Source of the DNA: Diplolepis rosae
Lineage: Eukaryota; Arthropoda; Insecta; Hymenoptera; Diplolepididae
Direction of reading: 5' to 3'
Assembly: GCA_030998225.1 (NCBI GenBank)
Contig: JAPYXD010000680.1
Coordinates: 2,418,001-2,482,000 of the forward strand
DNA: 64,000 bases
The translations under genes were made by a program, and so were the position numbers. Below the pieces are notes generated by a model. That model worked only from the letters and a program-made list of their open reading frames with translations. It was not told the DNA's origin and did no database searches. Of this stretch, positions 22,101-33,115 are shown one piece after another (position 1 is the first letter of the stretch; each line of letters starts with the position of its first letter).

Positions 22101-25100
22101 AGGGTAACAACCACACGCGTAAAATAAATGTTTTTCCCGTGAAGCACACGATTTTTTTTCTACTATGGGGTCAGAAAGTGGATTTTTTTGCCCCGCACGG
22201 GGAAATAAAGTCCACTTTATGGCCCGCTAGTAGGAAAACATAATTTTCGATCGTGGCTCAACAGCCGACAGCGTGAAATCGAAGCGAGGAAGTGTGAACA
22301 CATTGAAACGGCGCGCTTTATTGTGTGTGCTCCCACATGGGATTGTGGTGGGGGCCGCCAGCTCCCACGTTCTGGGATCACTGGCAATATCTGGCGAATA
22401 CAGCGGGTGGGGTAGGACATCCTAGTTAAGTGCTTCCGAAGTTCCTTTGACGACTTTAGCAACGTGTGGCCGAGCGTTGTCGTGCTGATAGATCACTTTG
22501 TCACATCTTTTGGCATGTTAGGGGCGTTTGAACTTCAATGTTCGGCTCAATTGCATCAATTGTTGTTGGTAACGTTCCGTAGTGAAGGTTTCGTTAGGCT
22601 GGAGTAGCTCATAGTAGACCACTCCGAGCTGATCCCACCAGATGCACAGCATTAGCTTTTGCTATGAATATTCAATTTGGCCGTTGAAGTTGATACATGG
22701 CCGGGCTTATTCCACGATTTTCTGCGCTTTGGATTATCGTAGTCGATCTTTGTTTTTGCACTATACCCATGGCCTTGAGACGGTTTGAAATCGCTTGTTA
22801 ATTCACTCCCAAGGTTTTATCGAGCTCCTCTTGAGTTTGGCATGAATCTTGGTCCAATAATGCCTCTAACTCAACGTCTTCAAACTTTACTGACCACTCT
22901 TCGCATTCTTTGTCACTGGTGTCAAAATCGCCACTCTTGAAACGCCGGAACCAATACTCACATGTTTTTATTGATGAAGCATGTTCCGCATATGCTTCAC
23001 ATAGCATTCGATGTCCTTCAGCTGCACTTTCCTTCAAGTTAAAACAGAAAAGCAGCGCTTCCCGAAATGTTGTTTTGTTGGCACAAAAGTTGACATGGTT
23101 AGAGCACAAAGAAGGCGTGTTGTTTACATTTCAGCGTAATGACACATACTGATTATTACAGGGAAATGGTGACGTTTTAACATGAATTTAGTTACAAGAT
23201 GGACCGATGCGATTTAATACTAGTTATGCCATCTTTTGTCAATCCTTTAAAACTTATTTGTACACCTAATATTAATGAACCTGTTATGTGGATTTGATTT
23301 CATTATCCTCTACATGCGAAAAAAGTGGCACATTTCACGCATGTATTACAAAAAAGTATTTTAGTTAATGCGCCACGAAGAAGTTTATAGATTCCATACT
23401 ACACACGTAAAATGATTGCGTGGCAGGTGCCACCTAGAAATCTTATAGAAATTTCATAGAAGTTCTACGGAAATTCCATATATGAAGAGTGGACATTCAA
23501 AAGGGCGTAACCCACATTTCTGAAATTTTACACGGTGGCACAAAAACGTTCCGATTTCGACACCTCGAGATACAGATTTTTGATTTCCAAATCGAAAATA
23601 AAAATATTTCCGATAGGAAAAAAAAAATCGTTTGCGCTATTGTATTGGCATTAACCTCAAGAATTTGTTTCGCCAAAAAAACGATTTTTGAAAAATTGTG
23701 GGTTACGTCCTTTTGAATGTCCACTATTCATATAATAAGTATTACATGTGCAAATTAAAATAGATCAGGGATATTTAAGTTCGGTATGTACAGTGTTACG
23801 TGATCATTGATATATATTTTTTCGATTTACGGCAAAATGTGTCAAATTGAGAATCTTCGGTAGCAAAAATATAAAACCTTAAAAAAAGAATAGAAATTTT
23901 TCGTAAGAACATAGTGGATTATAGAAACCTTTAGCAGCACGGTAAGGCTTTCTCAAGTGAGCCCCGATTTTGCAAAGGTTTGTATTTTTCGCTGATATTT
24001 GGCTTAAACCGAGTTTCATGTGTAAAAAGTACAACCTGTTAATTTCGTTGTAAAATTCTACATTGTACATTTTTAATAAACAATCAAAGTTTTTTGTAGT
24101 GTTTTGGGAATGAATTTTTTTTAGCAAGTAAGTACTCGAATTGAATGATTTTTTAATTGCAGGTCAATAAGACATGACACTACAAAACAGTATTTTTTCG
24201 TTTCAAAAACCTCAAATCCAATATTTATTGAAAACATTTTTTATAAACTACTAAAAATAAAAACTATTTCTTCGCCTCTAGGATCAAAGTTAACAACAAC
24301 AACTCATGTAATAAACATTTGTACATTTATTTTGTATTTTTGTATGAAACTTGGAATAAACATTTTTATCAAAAACATTATCTAATAAAAAGTTGTATAC
24401 TTTAGAAGTATACATTCTTACAGTACGTTAGTAATAATTGACATAGTATACAACGTTTTACATTTTAATGTCAAGATTTTTTTTTAAATAAGGCGATTTC
24501 CGCACGGGTAAAATCTAGTTGATAATATGCCGACGATTGGTTAAACCATAACCCAGAGGTGGGTCGACCGAACTATCACGGTCATCCAAGGTAATTTGCC
24601 AAGGTTGGCCCGACAGTCGGTTCGAATCTGGGCCATAGTTGGGCCGACAGTTGGTCGTGCAATGGCAACGGAATCTAGTTATTAATATGCCGACGATTGG
24701 TTCAACCGTGGCCCAGAGGTAGGCGGACCGAACTATCACGGTCATCTAAATCAATTCGCCAAAGTTGGCCCGACAGTCGGTTCGAGTCTGGGCCATAGTT
24801 GAGCCGACGGTTGGGCACATCTTTGGTTGCCGATGTTGGCTGCCAAAGTTGGTAAAACCGAAACTACCACAGTTGGCCCAACTATCGTCACCAAACCTTG
24901 GTCGCCAGAGTAGGGCCAACCGTGGCCCTATGGTCCAACTCTGGCAGGCAACCAAAATTCGCACCTGGGTATGATTAAATAGATTATACAAGCATATTTT
25001 GCCAAAGACGGCCCATCTCAGGAACTCGGCGTCGGGCCAACTGTTACATTACAGAAATGACTTTAGATTTTCCATGAGCCGAAAATATTCTGCATTTATT

Positions 25101-28100
25101 CGCATTTTTATTTTTTGGAACAAAACAGTGGTATTGTCGCTTGTTTTTTTTAGAGATTTTGCTTTTGAGTAACGCTTTTCTAAATTTTCAGAATGGGTTT
25201 TATATTCGTTTTTGCCGCAATAATAAAGGTCAATTGACTGAAAATTAATTCTATCCCAATTGAGGAGTTATATTCAATAAGGCGACAGGCGCTTGAAAAC
25301 CTGTAAAAGTATTGTCCGCCTCGTGATGTCATAGTCAAAAATTGAAAATCGAAATTCGAAAAAATCAAACACATGGTTTTATAGCTCGTGAAAAATGAAT
25401 GTTAGTTTCCCCTTACAGTTTTTTTATAACGTTGCAAATTTTCGAGTAAATTAATAAAAAGTGTGTTGGTTTTAAAGCATAGAAACCATATTTTATTTCA
25501 ATCCACTCGCCTCGAAAAATTCATTAATTAACGGATTGCGAAATTTTTTTTTGCGTTCTACTTGTGAATCTCTGGCAGAGGCGACAGTGCTTGCAAAAAA
25601 TTTTTTTGTTCATTGTTAAATGGTTTTCTTTTAATCCGAAGAAAAAACTATGTTTATCGAGCTTCGGACCGAAAAAAGTGAGCGAGGAAGTTTGAGCTAC
25701 AGTAAACTTCCCGCGAACAAGTTGATCATTAGTATATGGAGCAACTTTTTGGAAAATATCAACTCGATTGAACAATTACTTTCGAAAATACAACGAGTTG
25801 AACGCAAATGCGAATTAGGTTTTGGCGCGATTTTTCCGGTTTTGTTACGTGCAATGCAGGCGCGCCGATGAGTAGAAGCGAAGGAAGATAGAGAAAGAGA
25901 GTAGGAGTGGCATGCGATGAAAATGAGCGTCAAAACCTAATTCGCATTTGCGTTCAACTCGTTGTATTTTCCAAAGTAATTGTTCAATCGAGTTGATATT
26001 TTCCAAAAAGTTGCTCCATATACTAATGATCAACTTGTTCACGGAAAGTTTACTGTAGCTCAAACTTCCTCGCTCACTTTTTCGGTCCGAAGTTCGAAAA
26101 ACATGGTTTTTTCTTCGGATTAAAAAAAAACCATTTAACAATGAACAAAAAAATTATTTGCAAGCACTGTCGCCTCCGCCAGAGATTCACGGGTAGAACG
26201 CAGAAAAAATTTCGCAATCCGTTAATTAATGAATTTTTCGAGGCGAGTGGATTGAAATAAAACATGGTTTCTATGCTTTAAAACCAACACATTTTTTATT
26301 AATTTACTCGAAAATTTGCAATGTTATAAAAAAACTGTAAGGGGAAACTAACATTCATTTTTCACGAGCTATAAAACCATGTTTTTGGTTTTTTCGAATT
26401 TCGATTTTCAATTTTTGACTATGACATCACGATGCGGACAATACTTTTACAGGTTTTCGAGCGCCTGTCGCCTTATTGAATATAACTCCTCAATTATGCA
26501 GACTTTTGGGCCCTGTAATTTGTGCCTGATTTTTATTTTGTAAATATCAACGAAAAATACAAATTTCTGCAAAATCAGGGCCCACTTGAGAAAGCCTTAC
26601 CCACGAGATGTGTTGAACAATTTTTTTTTAATTTTTGTATTTTAATTAGTGAAAATTCTTAATATGACACATTCGTTCTTGAATTGAAACAAAGTGTATC
26701 AAGAAATAAAAACGTGGGTCTCGGTATACCGACATGCAGCACTTGATACATCCTTATTTCCACATGTTCTTTCTCTTATTTTCAAACAATTTCCCGGAAA
26801 GAAAATCATTTTTCGTTTTGAATAATCTATAGAAAATACTTTTGATCGTTAAATTCAGCTTATCATACCTTTTTTCCTTAGTCTTAGACTCGTAACAAAT
26901 AAAATGATCAAGATGACTGTTTCGAATAGAAATGTTTACGATATTTATAGAGAAATTGGATTCTCAACTCCAGAAAGATGAAATTTTTATTGACCTGAAA
27001 ATTTCTAATACACACATCAAATTTCAATTATATCCATCAAAGAATTTAAATTTCTTTACGTGGTTACCTAAGGACATTACCTTTCTCTAGTAAACTTTAA
27101 GAAAAATTATGTTAAGATTTTTACCAACATGTTCAGATGTCAAAATTACTTACGAGCCTCTTTATTTGTTGAAGATTCAAATTCGACTCTTTTAGAAAGT
27201 AGAACAAATGGCAAATATAAAAATTATCATCGTCCCCTTTCGACAGAAGAGTATAATGAATATAAATGGGTAATTTCCTTGCGACGTAAAATAAACGGAA
27301 GATATAGCATTTTTGTTTTGGGAAGTATGATCTCACCATGGTTCGCCATTAGTACATATAAGTGTCAAGGTGAAACGTAAGTACGTAATTTTACATATTT
27401 TTAAAAGCAAAACACAAATCAAAGCAAAAGATAATTCCATTTGGGAAACTTGCTACAACAATTATAATTTTTCATTAAATGTGCTAAATACGTTTTTTCG
27501 TTCGATATAGTACAAAAAATAGATTTGACTTCCAAATGATTCAATAGTCATTCTCGCTGATCCCGACCAGTGAGAATTTTCAATAAATAATTACACTCAG
27601 TGGCTGACTTCTTGCTTCTCAGTAAATAAAAAGTGATTTATTTGCAGTTAACCATGATTGATTATCAGTAAGAAATGACTGATTGTAGAAGATTGTAGAA
27701 GAAGAAGTACGAGGGTAGTCCCAGACGTACTCGACCTGACAAAGAAAACCTAAGAAATTTGGAAAAAAATACCTATATTTCTCAACTCAGTCTCCTTTTA
27801 GCTCGATACACTTTTTCCAGAGATGTTCAATAGCTTCGATACCCTGTTCATAGTGAGAATCGTCGAGCTCTTCGAAATAGCCATTAACCGTAGACTCCAC
27901 TTCATCATTGTTGGCAAATATTTGATCACCGAGCCATTTTTTCAAGTTTGAAAAGAGAAAATGTCCGAGGAAGCTGAATGTACAGCACTTTTTGAAATGC
28001 CTACCATGTCTGCAAGCTCGCTCACATCAAGTCGAGGGTCATCCAATACTAGTTTGTAGATTTTCATTACCATTTCTGGCGTAGTCACTTCATTTGGTGG

Positions 28101-30674
28101 ACCATTGCGATGTTGATCTTGGTAGCTCGTATGACCTCGTTTAAACTCTGCCACCCAATACTTTATTGTTGTAAGCGAAGGAGCAGACTCCCCCATTGTA
28201 GAATCTAGCTCGACTTTGATATTGGTTGGATTGAGACCCTTCAAATAAGGGTATTGTGTCACATAACGATGACCAATTGTGTCCATGTTTGCAAATTCAC
28301 TAAAAGCGTTCACTGATAATAGCTGTTAAATAAATACTAAACAACGTAGCGTCCTCAAACTTCTATCTTGAGCTTTATAAGGTTGGTACTTTCGACCATA
28401 GTAATTTTGTCCAAACAGCAACGGTCGTCTATACGTCAGGTTGAGTACTTCTGGGACTATCCTCGTAATTTCGTATGTACATTACGAATACGTTGCAAGT
28501 AATCTATATCTGTTTTATTATTATACTTACAGCCTCTATGCGGCTCCTAGCGACCGCATTCATGTCACAGATGATGAAGCCCACCTGGTTACAAAAATGA
28601 CAAATCTTTGGGATTACATGTTAAGCGATTTTAACGAACAGGCGCCGTATCATGAACATCATAGTCCCGTTTTTCTAACGGTAAGAGTCGCGAATATAAA
28701 GAATACAAAAGCATTGTACTCGTAAGTACCAGTTTTTATGTTAGTGCTAATGTTCAATATGTAACTACTAAACCTGTAATAACGATTATTTTGACGCATA
28801 TTTAACGATAAATGATCAAACTTTGTTATATACATATAATATAATTTGTAAATAATTACATATATAAATATAATATAAAGTGTATATATGTCATTTCTTC
28901 CCATTCCTCTAGTGTTCCTAAATAATTTTTACAGAATAGATATAAATAAAGAAAACGAATTGGCAAAAATGATGCTGCAACTCTGTCGAATCGCGTGCTC
29001 TCGGCATGGGTGCATCTCTTTTTCTCCGCGTTCGATGGATATATCTCTTGACGGTATCTCAAAATATATTAAAAAACTGCCTGAAAGCCTGCTGAACAAT
29101 TTTCTCGCTGAAAGTTCTCTCAACTCTAAACTTCCTTGCATATTTTTTTTCTTTCAAGATGAAAAATGAGAATTTTGCCAGCCGCAACTGTTATAATAAA
29201 AATTATTAACAAATTGAAAATTTTGTTATGTTGAACATAACGATCTGAAGTTCAAAGGTTTTTTTTGAGTCTCTTGATAAAATTTCAGAACATTCCGGAC
29301 CAATTTGTACGAAAAACAGCGAGTTGATTGTAAAAAATCGATCGATTTATTGCATTAAAAAAATACGGTTTTCTTCGATTATAAAAAAACTAGTGTTCTG
29401 ACACAAAAATTTATGGAAGAAAAAATATGCGGAATGACATTTAACATGTACTGCGACGTTTTTTTTAATCATTTTTCCGAATTTTTTATTTAAATGAAAA
29501 AAAAGTTCGCGCATTGTGGTATCCCCTCTTTTGTCTACTGGGCCACGCGCTCCGTCGATTATGGAATCCGAAGCCTCAAATGTGCTTTTTTTATTAAATT
29601 CGTAAATTCTTACGAAGCCGAGCTACATTTGTCTGCTGAATATTTTCAACACGTTAAAACTCACCGAAAATGGGTCTATTTTAGGACGGAAAACTGAACC
29701 GGAGTCCGAACACTCGACCGATAACACGCAGAAACACTAGAATACAGACCAACTTTGGATCGGATCGAAAACTGAAAATTTGTAAAAATGACAAAAACCC
29801 GCCAATATGGCCCGAATTGTACAATATATTATTAAACCTAGCGTATTTTTCATGCGTGCTCAAAAAAAATATAAGGTAGTCGTTGAATCACACGAAAACG
29901 GACATAAAATCGGGCTCCTTCCACCCTCAAAGTTTTTTATAATTTTTCTACAAACAAAACTTCGGCTAGTTTTCAGCGTATTTCTGGACTACCAACGCTT
30001 ATTCAACGTCAAATATATAAGTCCGGGGAGGCTCAAATTCTTTCAAGTACATACATGAACATTTTTTAATACGAAAAAATACTATCTAAAAGAACTGATG
30101 CTATATAAGTAGGTATATGTACAGTATCTTACTAATATATTATATAAAAATGGATATTTTTTTACAGTTCGGCAAAAAAATCGAAAATTTGCCTTCAAAG
30201 CCTGACGACATACCTTACGGACACGGTGGAAATGATGGTATACTTTTGACATGGAACATAGATGCAGAACGTATGGAAACAATACCAACATGCAATAATA
30301 TGTTAATGTTAACGAAAGTTCGCAAAGTACCGAACAAGGATTGTGGTTTGTCCGAAGGTTGTGGCAGTAGATTTTGTATTAAGTATATTTCACAAAAAAA
30401 TAAGAGGTTGACAGATGTTAGTATTTCTCTACTAAAATTGAATCATAATTCAAAATTGTTGTTTACAATTCACTTTGGACATTGAAAAGGGATATAATTG
30501 CTAAATGTTTTTTAATTTCAGCATGAAATGGGTGGTCCTGTGATGTTAGGAGGACAGTTCGCAGGAATAGTTTTTATTCTGTCTGGTAGAACTTGCGAAA
30601 ACTTTGACTATTTTGGAGGATATATTACTCATTTTAAAAATATGATAGAGAACCAACATAATGAAGAAAAGTAA
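19177..30674 (+). CDS. Gene B: complete secreted S1 serine protease homologue (pseudoprotease)
   Basis: Exons 19177-19234, 27175-27376, 28533-28680, 30168-30416 and 30522-30674; total 810 nt, exactly 270 codons (269 aa), a normal length for a simple S1 protease. Exon 1 is a signal peptide (MWNVVALLFYVFITIANS) ending in a phase-1 intron of 7.9 kb; introns 2-4 are 1156, 1487 and 105 bp. Residues 69-73 GSMIS and 80-83 TYKC correspond to the His57 strand, with Lys82 in place of His. Residues 131-135 SPVFL replace DIALL (Asp102 lost). Residues 220-225 HEMGGP replace GDSGGP (Ser195 is Met222). Cysteines at 83, 178, 195, 201, 206 and 244; Cys42 and Cys191 equivalents are absent. No clear IVGG activation site is seen. 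All three triad residues are replaced, so a non-enzymatic secreted role (decoy, cofactor or venom/effector) is inferred. It differs from gene A mostly by replacement changes. Exon 4 uses the non-consensus donor GTTAGT, shared with A. Confidence 0.8.
20164..20394. mobile_element. MITE family TTAYGTGCC, short member 3
   Basis: TTATGTGCCTAGGCACAC to GAGGCACATAA, about 230 bp, with CGCATGCGCAGTTC. It differs from the copy 1 element in size and sequence (TAACGG, CGGAAAAACG) though in a matching position. Confidence 0.6.
20720..21476 (-). mobile_element. AAGGGTTTCCC transposon, copy 2 insertion
   Basis: AAGGGTTTCCCAATAAGGGT at the left, inverted at the right, TA on both sides (20718-20719, 21477-21478). 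Minus-strand transposase fragment at 20834-21391. The matching site in copy 1 (TA at 2534-2535) is empty. Confidence 0.88.
20834..21391 (-). pseudogene. Truncated Tc1/mariner-like transposase
   Basis: 185 codons, probably starting at the internal MSSFMLPQRLEIVQL. It has an N-terminal helix-turn-helix of the type often annotated DUF4817 (LEIVQLFYQNSRSFVGVQRA, LSIRRIIDKLE), a second helix-turn-helix (LSVPRRSQELGLSRMTTWRI), then LHPYKIILAQEL and IIFSDEAHFWL with the first catalytic Asp. It stops soon after; the second and third catalytic residues are deleted. Cannot transpose by itself. Confidence 0.8.
22026..22240. repeat. CTACTAGCGGG hairpin repeat, member 2
   Basis: TAGTACATTGTGCAACTAGG, then CCCGAGTAAAGCGAGGGTAA, then the hairpin around GCCCCGCACGGGG ending GGCCCGCTAGTAGGAAAA. 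Only in copy 2. Confidence 0.7.
22384..23109 (-). pseudogene. Mariner transposase remnant of M1, copy 2
   Basis: Minus strand, N-terminus at 22798-23109 (CFNLKESAAEGHRMLCEAYA, CEYWFRRFKSGDFD). The central part is damaged: about 50 bp around the TGDKKWIHYD motif present in copy 1 are lost near 22745. It retains the HDNARPHVAK-like stretch near 22460-22490 that copy 1 has lost. The two copies have therefore decayed independently. Confidence 0.75.
23483..23730. mobile_element. TGAAnAGTGGACATTC MITE, copy 2 only
   Basis: 248 bp with inverted ends AGTGGACATTCAAAAGG and CCTTTTGAATGTCCACT, TA on both sides. Copy 1 has the empty site CCATATATAATAAG near 4463. The frames on both strands beginning MDIQK come from the inverted ends. 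Confidence 0.8.
24493..24972. repeat. GGCCCAAC-type tandem-repeat element, reversed in copy 2
   Basis: CCGCACGGGTAAAATCTAG at the left; AATTCGCACCTGGGTAT at the right. The units (AACTATCACGGTCATC, AAGTTGGCCCGACAGTCGG) are the reverse complement of those at 5295-5800, while the downstream flank AGATTATACAAGCATATTTT is in the same orientation in both copies. Confidence 0.7.
25262..26491. mobile_element. Foldback element with AATT target duplication, copy 2 only
   Basis: Arms about 25262-25827 and 25925-26491 are inverted repeats with end sequence GAGGAGTTATATTCAATAAG; spacer about 100 bp. AATT lies on both sides (25258-25261, 26492-26495). Copy 1 has a single AATT at 6039-6042 and no insert. 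Both arms carry mirrored open frames (SERGSLSYSKL, IISIWSNFLENINSIEQLL) that arise from symmetry. Confidence 0.85.
26560..26750. other. Copy 2-specific insert of about 190 bp
   Basis: Absent at the matching point of copy 1 (near 6095). AT-rich with no clear inverted ends; part (TTTGCAAAATCAGGGCC, CTTGAGAAAGCCTTAC) resembles the DNA at 4670-4710 in reverse orientation. Confidence 0.4.
27710..28465 (-). mobile_element. Mariner M2, internally deleted, copy 2
   Basis: CGAGGGTAGTCCCAGACG ends with TA flanks, in intron 2 of gene B. Transposase N-terminus at 27942-28313 on the minus strand (TTIKYWVAEFKRGHTS, GISKSAVHSA), C-terminus near 27793-27950. Same internal deletion as the copy in gene A, so the deletion predates the duplication. 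Confidence 0.85.
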
Positions 30675-30818
30675 ATGACCCAGTAATCATCAGTGTACCA
30701 GTGATCGTCATTTTATTCTTGCAATTTGACAAAGCACTGAAAAGAAATTTTAATTAAAGTATTTTACAACAACTGATAGTACGACTTACACTGTCAAAAA
30801 TTTTTATTATAATTTTAT

Positions 30819-30824
30819 AATAAA
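30819..30824 (+). promoter_or_regulatory. Candidate polyadenylation signal of gene B
   Basis: AATAAA about 145 nt after the stop of gene B, same position as in gene A. Confidence 0.45.
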
Positions 30825-31059
30825 TGTAACGACAATGATACATTTTTCTTCCTATAGCAAAATATATTTGTATAAATTCATATGAATCGCACTTTATAAG
30901 TCGGATTCAAAGTGTATTCAATAGAATCATTTTTAGTCCTTTCCTAATTGCAAAATTTTTTTCCAATCGTAAATATTGTTACGTCTTGAAGTATATTATG
31001 TGTGTGATCTACTCTTATTTTCTTCCCCTTTTTTTGTTTTTCTCATATTTTAAATTGTT

Positions 31060-31296
31060 TTGTGTCCAAACGGGCGGAAAAAGTCGCATTGCATGTTTGC
31101 GTGTAGAACGGCATGCAGCCAATTGCGCCTCGGCAACACAATCGGGCGAAATGTTCATACCGCCCGCTTCAACGGGCGAAAATGTTCATACCACCCGCTT
31201 CAACGGGAAAAATTTTCGTACCGCCCGAAACTTGACTGCCCGCGGCTAACTACGCACTCGCACGCAACGCGACTTTTTTCACTAATTTGGATACAA
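31060..31296. mobile_element. MITE family TTTGTCCAAA, member 3
   Basis: TTTTGTGTCCAAACGGGC to CTAATTTGGATACAAAA, with three CCGCTTCAACGGG-type internal units. Copy 2 counterpart of 11237-11475. Confidence 0.6.
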
Positions 31297-31384
31297 AACG
31301 TCGTGTGCACCTCGAGCGACATGGTCACAATGACCACCATGCCGCCCTTGGTACACAATCTACTATAGAAATTGATTGATTATA

Positions 31385-31750
31385 TATAGTTGTAATTGTA
31401 TACGAGTTTTTATGCGTACACTCGAATCTAATCTAGTATTCATCATGATTCTCGTCCAATGCACTTGATATTTCGCGACTAGTTTCGGCCATTTTGATTT
31501 TCTCAAATTGTGTAGAAGTAGCGCATTGTAATAGACGCATGCGCAGTTCAAATGTACAATGCTTTGTCAGTATGGTGCCAACGCTGTACGAAGAAGAAGA
31601 AGAATAAGAAGAAGATAACGCTCCGCTATATGGTTATAGGCGCATGCGCAGTTAAATTTTTACATTACATTCCTATGTATCGTAATACACAACATTACGC
31701 TACTATCAACTGTAGCGTAAAAACGAGTTTACGCGCCGGAGGCACATAAA
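31385..31750. mobile_element. MITE family TTAYGTGCC, truncated member 4
   Basis: Counterpart of the right part of 12701-13170, joined directly to TATAGTTGTAATTG; the DNA at 11608-12815 of copy 1 is missing here. Confidence 0.6.
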
Positions 31751-32114
31751 AAATAAAAAATCTCCTTCGAGGCTTGACAGCATAACTTACGGTTCCAAAA
31801 CTATACAAGATACAAAACTCTTTAAAAATTCAATTTTTACTCCAAAATATACGACATACGGAAAATATTAAAAAAAGACAAAATTCTTTATTGTAATAAG
31901 ATCTACAACTTTGATGCTGGTCTTTTTATCATAGGAGTTATATCTTTTGCTGTCCGCGTCGAGTGGGGGAGGAATCTTCTTATTCCTTTCCTGGTTGGCG
32001 CGGCTTGCCGGCCTGCCTAACGGACGTGTTTCCGCGGAAGGGAGTCCCGGGCGAACGGACGACGGAAGAGTCGTACGCGACTTTAAGTTGGAACCAACTG
32101 CCCGCGAAGTTTAA

Positions 32115-33115
32115 GGGAGTTACTCAGGATGATGAATTAACGAACAGAAAAACCTTAAACTTTGCAGAGCGTTAGAATATAATAAAAAAATTATCCGTCC
32201 GAAATTTCAAGGTCTGAGGTGGGTTTTTTAGTGACATATTCGTATTTCTATTTTGCGCCTCTCTAGTTGATTCAACATGGGCTCTTATGAGAAATCGCGG
32301 TGTTTGTCGTGCATTATCATTGATATCTTTTTAACTGACGAACAGATCATATCGGGATTTGAACAGTAGAAAGATAAGATGTTCAGGAATAGTTATTATC
32401 TTTAATAACATTCAAAGGTGGGTTCTAAAAGTAATAACAAATACGATGAAGATTGGAAATTGCTGTGATTTTGGTCTTTGGTTAGGTATGTGGCAACGTC
32501 GCATTCGTAGGTTATGTGCGCGAAATTTGAAATGTATGCATTATATCTGTTCAGCAGCTCGTACCAACTGGTGATTAAAATTTGTTATGAAAATCATGTT
32601 TTTAATAAATGAAATATAACATATTAATTATTCGTATGATAAATAAATGAATTAAGTACATACAAACAACTTTATTTACATACATATCATAATACGTAAT
32701 ACGTAAAATCTTTCTCAATGACATGCTAAATTTGGCTTATTTTCACAGTCTTGAATCACAGATTTTATTTTTAACTTTCCTATTATTTGTCACACGAATT
32801 TTCCCGTTTTTATCAGCACCAAACAAACGAGATAATACGTCGAATCCATGTTCTTTGTATGCATCGATAACCATAGCTACCGTGATGTCAGAGGCAATCA
32901 TTTTTTTCCTCACTTGGACGGATGTGCAGCTTTTGAATTCATTGTATAATTTCATGTCTGAGAAACATTTTTTAGGTACTGACGTGACCATATGTACGAC
33001 TGTACACCCGTGCGCACACGAACAAACAAGATGCGACGTTGCCAGATCAAGTACTACTGTAGTCAACCTACGTGTTTAACCCTGTTTTGACTAGGCGGGT
33101 AGGTGAGTAACTCCC
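32115..33115. mobile_element. TTAA-flanked DNA element nested in the retrotransposon
   Basis: 12-bp inverted ends GGGAGTTACTCA / TGAGTAACTCCC, with TTAA at 32111-32114 and 33116-33119; total 1001 bp. TTAA duplications occur in piggyBac and Kolobok families; the GGG ends leave the class open. A minus-strand frame is listed separately. Confidence 0.7.
32743..33066 (-). CDS. Unrecognised 107-codon frame inside the TTAA element
   Basis: Starts MTTVVLDLATSHLVCSCAHG and continues to KNKICDSRL. It is the longest frame in the nested element, is Lys-rich in its second half, and reads VRKKMIASDITVAMVIDAYK in the middle. It could be a remnant of a transposase or captured exon. An opposing frame covers almost the same bases, so coding status is doubtful. 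Confidence 0.25.
   Translation of the reverse strand: MTTVVLDLATSHLVCSCAHGCTVVHMVTSVPKKCFSDMKLYNEFKSCTSVQVRKKMIASDITVAMVIDAYKEHGFDVLSRLFGADKNGKIRVTNNRKVKNKICDSRL

Larger units (their letters stand above)
19555..23269 (-). mobile_element. Tc1/mariner element M1, copy 2, interrupted
   Basis: Same ends and TA duplications as the copy in gene A (19553-19554, 23270-23271), in intron 1 of gene B. The hAT-like insertion ends at 22383; a further AAGGG transposon (20720-21476) and a CTACTAGCGGG hairpin repeat (22026-22240) lie inside. Confidence 0.8.

Noticed and set aside
23489..23724. Two 75-codon frames on opposite strands both starting MDIQK
   Set aside because: They mirror each other because of the inverted ends of a MITE.
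25524..26141. Several frames with SERGSLSYSKL
   Set aside because: Symmetric arms of the foldback at 25262-26491; absent from copy 1.
32723..33079. 118-codon plus-strand frame
   Set aside because: Opposes the minus-strand frame of the TTAA element and has no recognisable features; at most one of the two can be real.
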